DNA from: Bacteroides fragilis
GTDB taxonomy: Bacteria > Bacillota > Clostridia > Lachnospirales > Lachnospiraceae
Direction of reading: 5' to 3'
NCBI GenBank assembly: GCA_023664485.1
Contig: JAMPFK010000007.1
Span: 43,742-107,741, forward strand
Length of the DNA stretch: 64,000 nucleotides
Positions within the stretch are counted from its first letter, which is position 1. Each line of letters starts with the position of its first letter. The position numbers were made by a program, and so were the translations under genes. This document shows, in pieces, positions 34,619-42,972 of this stretch. A model generated the notes under the pieces. The model was not told the origin of the DNA, searched no databases, and saw only the letters and a list, made by a program, of their open reading frames with translations.

Positions 34619-34646
34619 TTGCTATTTTGGGGATATGATGTAAAAT
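34619..34646 (+). promoter_or_regulatory. Candidate promoter of ispG-polC
   Basis: TTGCTA (34619-34624), 16-bp spacer, TAAAAT (34641-34646), directly after the kinase stop. It would give ispG-polC its own start after the PP2C-kinase insertion. Confidence 0.5.
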
Positions 34647-34707
34647 AGGGTAAAAAGAACTTCTAAAGGCGATAGCGTATCTATTTGTGCGGAAACGGAG
34701 GATAATG

Positions 34708-35763
34708 ATGCATCGGGAGAAGACGAAAGAGGTAAGGATCGGCGACAGGGTGATTGGAGGAGGAAATCCGATTCTGATCCAGTCGATGACGAATACGAGG
34801 ACAGAGGATGTGGAAGCGACGGTGGCGCAGATCCTGAGGCTGGAACAGGCAGGCTGTGAAATCGTCCGCGCTGCGGTGCCGACGAAAGAGGCGGCGGAGG
34901 CGTTTCGGGAAATCAGGAAGCGGATTCATATTCCTCTCGTGGCGGATATTCATTTTGATTATAAAATGGCAATTGCGGCGGTCGAGAACGGTGCGGACAA
35001 GATCCGCATCAATCCGGGGAATATCGGAGGCAGGGATAAGGTAGCGGCGGTCGTGGCCGCGGCCAGAGAGAGAAATATTCCGATCCGGGTGGGCGTCAAC
35101 AGCGGTTCGCTGGAAAAGGAGCTGGTGGAAAAATATCATGGCGTAACGGCGGAGGGAATCGTGGAAAGCGCCCTGGATAAAGTACATATTATCGAAGATC
35201 TGAATTACGACAATCTGGTCATCAGCATCAAATCTTCCGATGTGATGATGTGTATCAGGGCGCATGAGGTGCTGGCGCAGAAAACGAATTATCCGCTGCA
35301 TGTGGGGATTACGGAGTCCGGCACGCTGTTTAGCGGCAGCATCAGGTCCGCGGCGGGCCTGGGTATCATCCTGTATCAGGGCATCGGCGATACGATTCGC
35401 GTTTCCTTAACGGGAGATCCGGTGGAGGAAATCAAAACTGCGAAGCTGCTTTTAAGGACGCTTGGACTAAGGAAGGGCGGCATAGAGGTGGTTTCCTGTC
35501 CGACCTGCGGCAGGACCCGGATCGATCTGATCGGTCTGGCCAATCAGGTGGAAACGATGGCGGCGGAATTTCCGCTGGACATTAAAGTGGCGGTCATGGG
35601 CTGCGCCGTCAACGGCCCCGGAGAGGCGAAAGAAGCCGATATTGGGATTGCCGGGGGCAGCGGGGAAGGGCTGCTCATCAAACGCGGCGAGATCGTAAAG
35701 AAGGTGCCGGAGAACGAACTGCTTTCGACGCTGCGGGAAGAATTGGAGAATTGGGGGCGCTGA
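34708..35763 (+). CDS. ispG: 4-hydroxy-3-methylbut-2-enyl diphosphate synthase IspG
   Basis: Penultimate MEP-pathway enzyme, a [4Fe-4S] reductive dehydratase. The 351-residue bacterial-type protein shows IGGGNPILIQSMTNTRT at the start, VADIHFDYKMA, and the cluster ligands CPTCGRTRID plus the third Cys in VMGCAVNGPGEA. ATG 34708 lies 6 bp after CGGAGG; the longer GTG-initiated frame at 34687 includes the ribosome site. polC follows after 7 bp. Confidence 0.96.
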   Translation: MHREKTKEVRIGDRVIGGGNPILIQSMTNTRTEDVEATVAQILRLEQAGCEIVRAAVPTKEAAEAFREIRKRIHIPLVADIHFDYKMAIAAVENGADKIRINPGNIGGRDKVAAVVAAARERNIPIRVGVNSGSLEKELVEKYHGVTAEGIVESALDKVHIIEDLNYDNLVISIKSSDVMMCIRAHEVLAQKTNYPLHVGITESGTLFSGSIRSAAGLGIILYQGIGDTIRVSLTGDPVEEIKTAKLLLRTLGLRKGGIEVVSCPTCGRTRIDLIGLANQVETMAAEFPLDIKVAVMGCAVNGPGEAKEADIGIAGGSGEGLLIKRGEIVKKVPENELLSTLREELENWGR

Positions 35764-35770
35764 GGCGAAG

Positions 35771-38700
35771 ATGTCCAAAAAGTTTTTCGAAGTATTTCCA
35801 ACTTTAAAACTGAATGCCGGTATGCGGGATTTATTCGAGCAGGTGAGCGTGGAGCGGGTCTCTGCGACCAGGCGGAAAGATTTTCTCAGAATTTACATAT
35901 CGTCCGACAGGCTGATTCAGAAAGAGGATGTTTTTCTGGTAGAAAGGGAGATGAAGAAGCAGTTTTTCCCCGGCGCGGCGATGGTCATCCGTATTTACGA
36001 GAAGTTCCATCTTTCCTCACAGTATACGCCGGAAAAGCTGACAGATATTTATCGGGAAAGCATTCTGTCGGAGCTGCGGGATTATTCGCCGATTGAGTAC
36101 AATCTTTTTAAAAATGCGGACATTACTTATCCGGCTGACGGGAAAATGCTGCTGACGATAGAAGATACGATACTCGGAAAGGAAAAAGCGGAAGAACTGG
36201 CGCGGATTCTGGATAAGATCTATAACGACCGCTGTGGGTTTTCCGTAGAAATCTTAACGGCTTATAAGGAGCATAAGAGCGTTAAGCGTAAGGAAGAGGA
36301 TGAGAAACGGCTGGCAATGCAGATCGCGGAGATTTCTGCGCGCGCCGGCCACAGGAAGGACGGCGGAAGTACGGATGCGGCAGGCTGTGGAGTGAACGGC
36401 AAAGATGCGGATACAGCCAGCCATGGGAAGAGCGGAAGCGGCATGGAGGCAGGCGGGACAATGCCGGAGAGCGGTATGTCCGGCGGATCGGCAAGCGCTT
36501 TTCGGAAGGATCGGGGCGCGGATATGGATCCGGGAAGGCCGACGAAGCGTTCCGACAATCCCGATGTCCTGTTCGGAAGGGACTTTGAGGGCGATGCGCT
36601 TCCGATGGAGGAAATCATCGGGGAAATTGGCGAAGTGATTGTACGCGGGAAAATACTTAATTTCGATAAGCGGGATATTAAGAACGAGCGGACCATTCTC
36701 ATCTATGATATCACGGACTTTACGGATACGATGACGGTGAAGCTGTTTGCCGCAACGGAACAGGCAGACGGGCTGGCGGCGGAAATGAAGCCGGGCGCTT
36801 TCGTTAAACTTAAGGGAACGGCAGTCATCGATAAGTTCGATCATGAGCTGACGATCGGCTCAATTTATGGCGTGAAAAAAATTCCCGATTTTACGGTTTC
36901 CCGCTCCGATACGAGCGTGCGCAAACGGGTGGAGCTGCACTGCCATACGAAAATGAGCGATATGGACGGCGTATCGGAAGCGAAGGATATCGTAAAGCGC
37001 GCCTTTAAATGGGGACATCCGGCGATTGCGATCACGGATCACGGCGTTCTGCAGGCTTTCCCGGATGCCAATCATGTGTGGGAGGATTTGTGGAAGGCGG
37101 AAAAGAATAAGCGAAAAGAAGCGGGAGAAGAAGATCCGGATAAACAGGATTTTTTCAAGATTATCTATGGCGTGGAAGCTTATCTGGTAGACGATCTGCG
37201 GGAAATCGTGACAAATGACAAAGGGCAGGATTTTCAGGGCGCCTTTGTCGTATTCGATATCGAGACGACGGGATTTTCTCCGGTCAATAACAGAATCATC
37301 GAGATCGGCGCGGTCAAGGTGTCCGGGGGGCAGATTACGGAACGCTTCTCGGCCTTTGTGAATCCCCAGGCGCCGATTCCTTTTGAAATCGAAAAGCTGA
37401 CGGGTATTCAGGACGATATGGTAATCGGCGAGCCGGCGATCGATGTGATACTGCCGCAGTTTCTGGATTTTTGCGGGGACGCCGTGCTGGTGGCGCATAA
37501 CGCGGGCTTCGATATGAGTTTTATTATGGAAAACTGCGATGTACTGGGAATTCCCCATGATTTTACTTATGTGGATACCGTGGGCATCGCCAGAATGCTG
37601 CTGCCCGGACAGGCGAAGCATACGTTGGATGCGGTGGCGAAAACGCTCGGCGTATCGTTGGAAAACCATCACCGGGCGGTGGATGACGCGGAAGCGACGG
37701 CAGAGATCTTCGTGAAATTTATCCCGATGCTGCATAAGGAAGGGGCGGATACGCTCAAAAGAGTCAATGCGATGGGAAAATCCAGCCCCGATATCGTGAA
37801 AAGGCTGCCGACGTATCATGCGATTATTCTGGCGAAAAATAATGTGGGCCGCATGAATTTATACCGTCTCGTATCGGAATCCCATCTGCATTATTTCGCG
37901 AGGAGGCCGCGGATTCCAAAAAGTCTGCTGCAGGAATACCGGGAAGGGCTGATTCTGGGAAGCGCCTGCGAAGCGGGAGAATTGTACCGGGCGCTGCTCG
38001 ACGGGAAGCCGGATGCGGAGATTGCGCGGCTCGTCCGTTTTTATGATTATCTGGAAATCCAGCCGCTCGGCAATAATCAGTATATGATCGCCTCGGAGAA
38101 GCTTCCGGGCATCAATTCGATGGAAGATATTATGGAGATCAACCGTAAGATCGTAAAACTCGGCGAGCAGTTCCATAAACCGGTCGTGGCGACCTGCGAC
38201 GTCCATTTTCTTGACCCGGAGGACGAGGTATACCGGAGGATCATCATGGCCGGGCAGCATTTCGCGGATGCGGATAACCAGGCGCCGCTCTATTTTCGGA
38301 CGACGGAGGAAATGCTTGCGGAGTTCGCCTATCTGGGAAGCGATAAGGCGGAAGAAGTAGTTATCACCAATACGAATAAGATCGCGGATATGATAGAGTC
38401 CATGTCTCCCGTCCGTCCTGATAAATGTCCGCCGGTCATCGCAGACAGCGATAAGCTTTTGACCGATATCTGTTATAAAAGAGCGCATGAGCTCTACGGC
38501 GCGACCCTTCCGGAAATCGTGGAGGCGCGGTTGAAGAAGGAATTGGACTCGATTATATCAAACGGTTTCGCGGTCATGTATATCATCGCGCAGAAGCTGG
38601 TGTGGAAATCGGTGGAAGACGGTTATCTGGTGGGTTCCAGAGGTTCTGTCGGTTCTTCTTTTGTGGCGAATATGGCGGGCATTACGGAAGTAAATTCTTT

Positions 38701-40327
38701 AAGTCCCCATTATCTGTGCCCCAGGTGTCATTACTATGATTTTGATTCCGAGGAGGTCAGGGCGTTCAGCGGCGGCGCCGGATGCGATATGCCGGATAAG
38801 GACTGCCCGGTCTGCGGTACGCCTTTGCAGAAGGAAGGGTTTGACATCCCTTTCGAGACCTTTCTGGGGTTCAAAGGCGACAAGGAGCCGGATATCGATC
38901 TGAATTTTTCGGGCGAATACCAGAGTAAGGCGCATAAATATACGGAGGTCATTTTCGGCTGCGGACAGACCTACCGCGCGGGAACGATCGGCACGCTGGC
39001 GGATAAGACGGCGTTTGGCTATGTGAAGAATTATTATGAGGATCATGGGGAGCGGAAAAGGATATGCGAGATCAACCGCCTCGTAGCGGGCTGTACGGGC
39101 GTCCGGAGGAGCACAGGGCAGCATCCGGGCGGCATTGTCGTCCTGCCGGTGGGAGAGGATATCAATTCTTTTACCCCGGTGCAGCATCCGGCCAACGATA
39201 TGAAAACGGATATCGTAACGACTCATTTCGATTACCATTCGATCGACCATAACCTGTTAAAGCTCGATATTCTCGGCCATGATGATCCGACGATGATCCG
39301 CATGTTACAGGATATGACGGGCATTGACCCGGTTAAGATCCCATTGGACGATAAACAGGTGATGTCGTTGTTCGCATCGACGGAAGCGCTCGGCATCAGG
39401 CCGGAACAGATTAACGGATGTAAGCTGGGATGTCTCGGAATTCCGGAATTCGGCACGGAGTTCGCGATGCAGATGGTCATCGATGCCAGGCCCAGGTGTT
39501 TTACGGATCTGGTGCGTATCGCGGGGCTGGCGCATGGGACAGATGTGTGGCTCGGCAACGCCCAGACGCTGATAGAAGAAGGGAAGGCGACCATTTCCAC
39601 CGCAATCTGCTGCCGTGACGATATCATGATCTATCTGATTCACATGGGCGTGGAACCCGCGCTTTCTTTCACCATCATGGAAAGCGTCCGAAAGGGAAAA
39701 GGGCTGAAGCCGGAGTGGGAGGAGGCTATGAAGGCCGCGGATGTGCCCGACTGGTATATCTGGTCCTGTAAAAAGATCAAATATATGTTCCCGAAAGCCC
39801 ATGCGGCGGCCTATGTCATGATGGCGTGGCGCATCGCCTACTGCAAGATCAATTATCCGCTGGCCTATTACGCCGCCTTTTTCAGTATCCGCGCATCCGG
39901 TTTTTCCTATGAACTGATGTGTCAGGGGCAGCAGCATCTGGAAAGCGTGATGGCGGATTATAAGCGCCGGAGTGATACGCTGAGCAAGAAGGAGCAGGAT
40001 TCTTACCGGGATATGAAGATCGTGCAGGAGATGTATGCGAGGGGATTTGAATTTGAGCCGATAGACCTGTTTGGCGCGCAGGCGCGGTTATTCCAGGTGA
40101 CCGGCATCAATAAGCTGATGCCGTCCTTAAACAGCATCGACGGACTCGGAGAGAAAGCGGCTGATGCGGTCGTGGAGGCGGCGAAGAACGGGCCGTTCTT
40201 ATCCAAGGACGATTTCCGCGAGCGTACGAAGGTATCCCTGACGGTCACGGAATTGATGGACAGGCTTGGTATTTTGGGCGATCTGCCGGAGTCGAATCAG
40301 ATCAGTCTGTTCGATTTTGCAATGTGA
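35771..40327 (+). CDS. polC: DNA polymerase III PolC, Gram-positive type
   Basis: Replicative polymerase of low-GC Gram-positives, with built-in 3'-5' exonuclease. The 1518 residues run: N-terminal domain, OB-fold (about 280-370, VIVRGKILNFDKRDIKNERTI), PHP domain beginning VELHCHTKMSDMDGV, an inserted DnaQ-type exonuclease (FVVFDIETTGFSPVNNRIIEIG ... HHRAVDDAEAT), then palm, fingers and beta-binding regions (VGSRGSVGSSFVA; PDIDLNFSGEYQ; FPKAHAAAYVMMAW). Zinc-binding cysteines (CPRCHYYDF, CPVCGTPL) are present. It is tightly linked to ispG. Confidence 0.98.
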   Translation: MSKKFFEVFPTLKLNAGMRDLFEQVSVERVSATRRKDFLRIYISSDRLIQKEDVFLVEREMKKQFFPGAAMVIRIYEKFHLSSQYTPEKLTDIYRESILSELRDYSPIEYNLFKNADITYPADGKMLLTIEDTILGKEKAEELARILDKIYNDRCGFSVEILTAYKEHKSVKRKEEDEKRLAMQIAEISARAGHRKDGGSTDAAGCGVNGKDADTASHGKSGSGMEAGGTMPESGMSGGSASAFRKDRGADMDPGRPTKRSDNPDVLFGRDFEGDALPMEEIIGEIGEVIVRGKILNFDKRDIKNERTILIYDITDFTDTMTVKLFAATEQADGLAAEMKPGAFVKLKGTAVIDKFDHELTIGSIYGVKKIPDFTVSRSDTSVRKRVELHCHTKMSDMDGVSEAKDIVKRAFKWGHPAIAITDHGVLQAFPDANHVWEDLWKAEKNKRKEAGEEDPDKQDFFKIIYGVEAYLVDDLREIVTNDKGQDFQGAFVVFDIETTGFSPVNNRIIEIGAVKVSGGQITERFSAFVNPQAPIPFEIEKLTGIQDDMVIGEPAIDVILPQFLDFCGDAVLVAHNAGFDMSFIMENCDVLGIPHDFTYVDTVGIARMLLPGQAKHTLDAVAKTLGVSLENHHRAVDDAEATAEIFVKFIPMLHKEGADTLKRVNAMGKSSPDIVKRLPTYHAIILAKNNVGRMNLYRLVSESHLHYFARRPRIPKSLLQEYREGLILGSACEAGELYRALLDGKPDAEIARLVRFYDYLEIQPLGNNQYMIASEKLPGINSMEDIMEINRKIVKLGEQFHKPVVATCDVHFLDPEDEVYRRIIMAGQHFADADNQAPLYFRTTEEMLAEFAYLGSDKAEEVVITNTNKIADMIESMSPVRPDKCPPVIADSDKLLTDICYKRAHELYGATLPEIVEARLKKELDSIISNGFAVMYIIAQKLVWKSVEDGYLVGSRGSVGSSFVANMAGITEVNSLSPHYLCPRCHYYDFDSEEVRAFSGGAGCDMPDKDCPVCGTPLQKEGFDIPFETFLGFKGDKEPDIDLNFSGEYQSKAHKYTEVIFGCGQTYRAGTIGTLADKTAFGYVKNYYEDHGERKRICEINRLVAGCTGVRRSTGQHPGGIVVLPVGEDINSFTPVQHPANDMKTDIVTTHFDYHSIDHNLLKLDILGHDDPTMIRMLQDMTGIDPVKIPLDDKQVMSLFASTEALGIRPEQINGCKLGCLGIPEFGTEFAMQMVIDARPRCFTDLVRIAGLAHGTDVWLGNAQTLIEEGKATISTAICCRDDIMIYLIHMGVEPALSFTIMESVRKGKGLKPEWEEAMKAADVPDWYIWSCKKIKYMFPKAHAAAYVMMAWRIAYCKINYPLAYYAAFFSIRASGFSYELMCQGQQHLESVMADYKRRSDTLSKKEQDSYRDMKIVQEMYARGFEFEPIDLFGAQARLFQVTGINKLMPSLNSIDGLGEKAADAVVEAAKNGPFLSKDDFRERTKVSLTVTELMDRLGILGDLPESNQISLFDFAM

Positions 40328-40356
40328 TTTACATTTACCGTGTAAAATGTTATACT
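40328..40356 (+). promoter_or_regulatory. Promoter of the carbonic anhydrase gene
   Basis: TTTACA (40328-40333), 17-bp spacer, TATACT (40351-40356), directly behind the polC stop and 29 bp before the start codon. Confidence 0.75.
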
Positions 40357-40384
40357 CAAAACAAAAAGATAGGAGGCTATAAAA

Positions 40385-40954
40385 ATGTCCAGTGATGTAA
40401 AAGGCTTATCTGCGGAGGAATCTTTGTTAAGGTTAAAACAGGGAAATGAAAAATATCTGAACGCTTCCGTCAATCCGGGAGATGTTTCGCCGGCAATCCG
40501 GAAGGATACCTGTGAGAATGGCCAGTTTCCGTATGCGGTGGTCATCACCTGTTCGGATTCGCGTGTGATACCGGAAAGCATTTTTTCAGCAGGAATCGGG
40601 GAATTGTTTACAATCCGCGTCGCGGGAAATGTCGTGAATGATTTTCAGCTTGGCAGCGTGGAATATTCCGTAGATCATCTTGGTTCCAATCTGGTCGTTG
40701 TGCTCGGGCATACGAACTGCGGCGCAGTGGGAGCGGCGATCGGCGGTCATACGGGCGGTTTCATCAAGGCGCTCACGGATGAGATCAAAGCGGCGGTCGG
40801 CGATGAAACGGATGGTTATAAGGCGAGCTGTCTGAATGTGGAGAACAGTATCAGAAAGATCAACAGTAATTTACATATGTCCGATGACGTGAAGGTAATC
40901 GGAGCGATTTATCATATAGAAGACGGCCATGTGGAATTTTTGGAAAACAAATAA
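40385..40954 (+). CDS. Beta-class carbonic anhydrase
   Basis: Zinc enzyme interconverting CO2 and bicarbonate. The 189 residues contain the ligand set CSDSR (about residue 56) and GHTNCGA (about 108-114), and SVEYSVDHLG. A good AGGAGG ribosome site precedes the ATG, and promoter and terminator flank it, so it is a single-gene unit. It may supply bicarbonate for carboxylation reactions. Confidence 0.94.
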   Translation: MSSDVKGLSAEESLLRLKQGNEKYLNASVNPGDVSPAIRKDTCENGQFPYAVVITCSDSRVIPESIFSAGIGELFTIRVAGNVVNDFQLGSVEYSVDHLGSNLVVVLGHTNCGAVGAAIGGHTGGFIKALTDEIKAAVGDETDGYKASCLNVENSIRKINSNLHMSDDVKVIGAIYHIEDGHVEFLENK

Positions 40955-40980
40955 AATTTTAAGGATTTTATGAGAAGGAA

Positions 40981-41016
40981 AGTGCGTCGGGCTGGGACAG
41001 CCGGACGCACTTTTTC
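40981..41016 (+). terminator. Terminator after carbonic anhydrase
   Basis: AGTGCGTC-GGC pairs with GCC-GGACGCACT around a TGGGACA loop and runs into TTTTT. Confidence 0.93.
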
Positions 41017-41028
41017 GACCCGCAGCAG

Positions 41029-41057
41029 TTACCGTTTTCTTTTCCTGTACATATAAT
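41029..41057 (+). promoter_or_regulatory. Candidate promoter of the disrupted LysM gene
   Basis: TTACCG (41029-41034), 17-bp spacer, TATAAT (41052-41057); the AAGGAG ribosome site and ATG follow at 41098. Confidence 0.55.
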
Positions 41058-41097
41058 AAAGCAGAAAAGATCGTATCAGGAAAAGGAGTAGAATTTT

Positions 41098-41742
41098 ATG
41101 GCGATTGGTTATCTGACGATACAGGCTGGGACCGCCAGGGATGCGATTCCGCTTGCGGGCGTGCGCATCAGGATTCTGGATGACGAAGGGCGCAGCGTCT
41201 ATGAATTGACGACGGATGAAAGCGGGGAGGCGGCGCTCGTTTCGCTGGAAACGGTGGGCAGGGAGCTTTCTCTCGATCCTTATTACGGAGGAACGGCATA
41301 TATCAGCTATGATGTGTTCGCGCAGACCGCGGGCTTTCATCCGATTCATATTACGGGGATTCCTATTTATGAAGGCGAAACGGCGGTCCTCCCGTTGTTG
41401 TTCGTGCCGTTGTCTGAGGGGCAGCGCAGCACGGATGCGACGGAAATCGCAATCGGAAAGCCTGCGGCATCCATGCGGGAGGCGCGTTATCAGGAGGCGC
41501 CTGTGGAGGAACCCCGCGTGCTGCGCCAGGTGATCATTCCCAATCCAATTACGGTGCACCTCGGACGTCCGGCGGTTTATGCGTCGAATGTACAGGTATC
41601 CTTTCCGGATTATGTGAAAAATGTGGCGAGCAGCGAGATTTACCCGACCTGGCCGGAGGCGTCTCTGCGGGCAAATATTTATGCGATCATTACCTTCGCG
41701 CTGAATCGGGTATTTACCGAGTGGTACCGCAACCACCATTAA
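41098..41742 (+). pseudogene. 5' part of a split SpoIID-like/peptidoglycan-binding/LysM gene
   Basis: The 214-residue frame begins with a carboxypeptidase-regulatory-like beta domain (GVRIRILDDEGRSVYELTTDESG) and ends ASLRANIYAIITFALNRVFTEWYRNHH. The last true residue is Tyr at 41725-41727; the following RNHH and stop come from an inserted element. Its continuation is at 42994, where reading resumes with RSQGYSFDITNSTAYDQ. Removing 41728-42993 rejoins the frame as W-Y-R-S-Q-G-Y and gives a product of about 605 residues. The parent protein was probably a secreted or spore/cell-wall protein. As a fragment it lacks all wall-binding repeats. Confidence 0.85.
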
Positions 41743-41815
41743 TTCGCGGCTGCGGTAAAAAATCGTTCAAATTAACTCTGAAACGAATTATAATCTGCTC
41801 ATTGGTAATATTGTT

Positions 41816-41863
41816 GTGGTCAAGCATTTTTGTAACACTTGTGGCTAAAAAATGCTTGACCAC
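41816..41863. repeat. Perfect 16-bp hairpin inside the insertion
   Basis: GTGGTCAAGCATTTTT (41816-41831) is exactly complementary to 41848-41863, with a 16-nt loop. It could be a bidirectional terminator shielding the element, or a structural site for mobility. The remaining 41870-42190 shows no supported gene on the plus strand. A second GC-rich foldback (GGGGGTAAATTTGCCCCC) is at 42103-42120. Confidence 0.8.
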
Positions 41864-42194
41864 TACACCATGCAGGCCTGCCGCTTGCCGGGATTACGCA
41901 GCCAGTCACAGTCATAACAGCTGATAAAGTCCACAAACACCAGTACATCCGGAGTCTGAGGCCCTTGACTGCCTGAAAACGTTTCTTCTATAATGAACCT
42001 TTGGCAGATACCCCATCTGTCTTATTCTGTTATCCTGAAATCTCGCTTTCTGCTTACACCTCCCTGTTGGTCGTTTCTGCCTGGGCGCCCTACTTTCCGG
42101 GAGGGGGTAAATTTGCCCCCTGTTTCGCAATTACCTGTCTTATACTTAAATTGTACCGCCGATGATGTGTGTTTCCAAACTGTCTGCGTCTGAT

Positions 42195-42240
42195 TTGACA
42201 TAGTATTTTTAATGACTTTTATAACTTTCTCTGCTATAAT
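42195..42240 (+). promoter_or_regulatory. Promoter region of the DUF4160 module
   Basis: TTGACA at 42195-42200 and TATAAT at 42235-42240 are both clear, but are too far apart to pair with each other. The likelier pairs are TTGACA with TTTATA (42218-42223, 17-bp spacer), and ATGACT (42212-42217) with TATAAT (17-bp spacer). Two overlapping promoters are possible. Confidence 0.55.
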
Positions 42241-42284
42241 AATCAATAAGTGCGATACACTAAAATGAAAAGGAGTTGAGGCTC

Positions 42285-42554
42285 ATGGTTTATCCTTATA
42301 TCACTTTGGCAGATGGTACGGAGATTGTGCATACGCAGATTTTTGAAGAAGATGGAATCTCAAAAGTGGAAGTCCACTTTGAACGTCCTACGGAAGATGG
42401 CTTTGATACTGCAAGGTGTCAGCTGCCTTCGTATACATGGTTGACAAGAAAAGGATTTTCAGAGGATGAAATGGAACTGTTTGAGCAAATGGTGCGGAGT
42501 AACGCTCATTTATTCTACAAATATGGCGCAAATGGGGGTATACAGATTGCCTAG
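42285..42554 (+). CDS. Small protein encoded upstream of the DUF4160 gene
   Basis: An 89-residue acidic protein starting MVYPYITLADGTEIVHTQIF. It has no membrane segment and no motif I can name with certainty; it is of the size and position of the DUF2442-like partners that often sit beside DUF4160 genes. AAAGGAG lies 9 bp before the ATG. Its 3' end overlaps the DUF4160 gene by 23 bp, so the two are translationally coupled. It is carried as cargo in the insertion. A toxin-antitoxin-like function is a guess from size and pairing. Confidence 0.75.
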   Translation: MVYPYITLADGTEIVHTQIFEEDGISKVEVHFERPTEDGFDTARCQLPSYTWLTRKGFSEDEMELFEQMVRSNAHLFYKYGANGGIQIA

Positions 42555-42825
42555 CCTCTTTACTATTGGAAGTTATAAGGTTTTCTTTTGGTCTAATGAA
42601 AATAATGAACCTGTTCATGTTCATGTTACAAAAGGAAAGCCTGATGCTAATGCGACAAAAATCTGGTTGACGAAAAACGGCGGCTGCATCATCGTTAATA
42701 ATAAAGACCATATCCCTGCCAGAGACTTAAATGAATTGCTGACAATTATTCAGGCGCAATATTTTTTTATATGCGCAGAGTGGAAACGTCATTTTAAAAC
42801 AGATGATATCAGATTTTATTGTTAA
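42532..42825 (+). CDS. DUF4160 family protein
   Basis: A 97-residue protein whose core LPSLFTIGSYKVFFWSNEN followed by EPVHVHVTKGKPDANATKIWL matches the DUF4160 pattern (PxI ... G ... I.fy..eH.PPHvHv). The HVHV histidines are the most conserved element. I chose ATG 42532; an in-frame ATG at 42466 lies deep in the upstream gene. It overlaps the partner gene and ends just before a terminator. Function is unknown; such pairs are frequent in accessory DNA. Confidence 0.85.
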   Translation: MGVYRLPSLFTIGSYKVFFWSNENNEPVHVHVTKGKPDANATKIWLTKNGGCIIVNNKDHIPARDLNELLTIIQAQYFFICAEWKRHFKTDDIRFYC

Positions 42826-42829
42826 ACTT

Positions 42830-42871
42830 AGGCAGACAAATATGAAAATGTCCATATTTGCCTGCCTGTTA
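42830..42871 (+). terminator. Terminator of the DUF4160 module
   Basis: A 15-bp stem with one mismatch (AGGCAGACAAATATG at 42830-42844 against 42853-42867), followed by a short T-rich tail. Confidence 0.7.
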
Positions 42872-42972
42872 CATAGAATACCATAATTACTATTTCCATA
42901 TTATCTCATATTCGCGTTTCCCTTTTAGCTTGATTACCAACTTGTCCAAGATAACTTCTTTGTAACTACGAA

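Noticed and set aside
36860..37819. 319-residue minus-strand frame inside polC
   Set aside because: Antisense shadow of PolC, whose domains are unambiguous.
41912..42130. 72-residue minus-strand frame in the insertion
   Set aside because: No ribosome site at its start; a different frame in the same stretch looks more protein-like, so neither was called as a gene.
42195..42240. A single TTGACA/TATAAT promoter before the DUF4160 module
   Set aside because: The two perfect hexamers are 34 bp apart, too far to form one promoter; two overlapping weaker pairs are reported instead.
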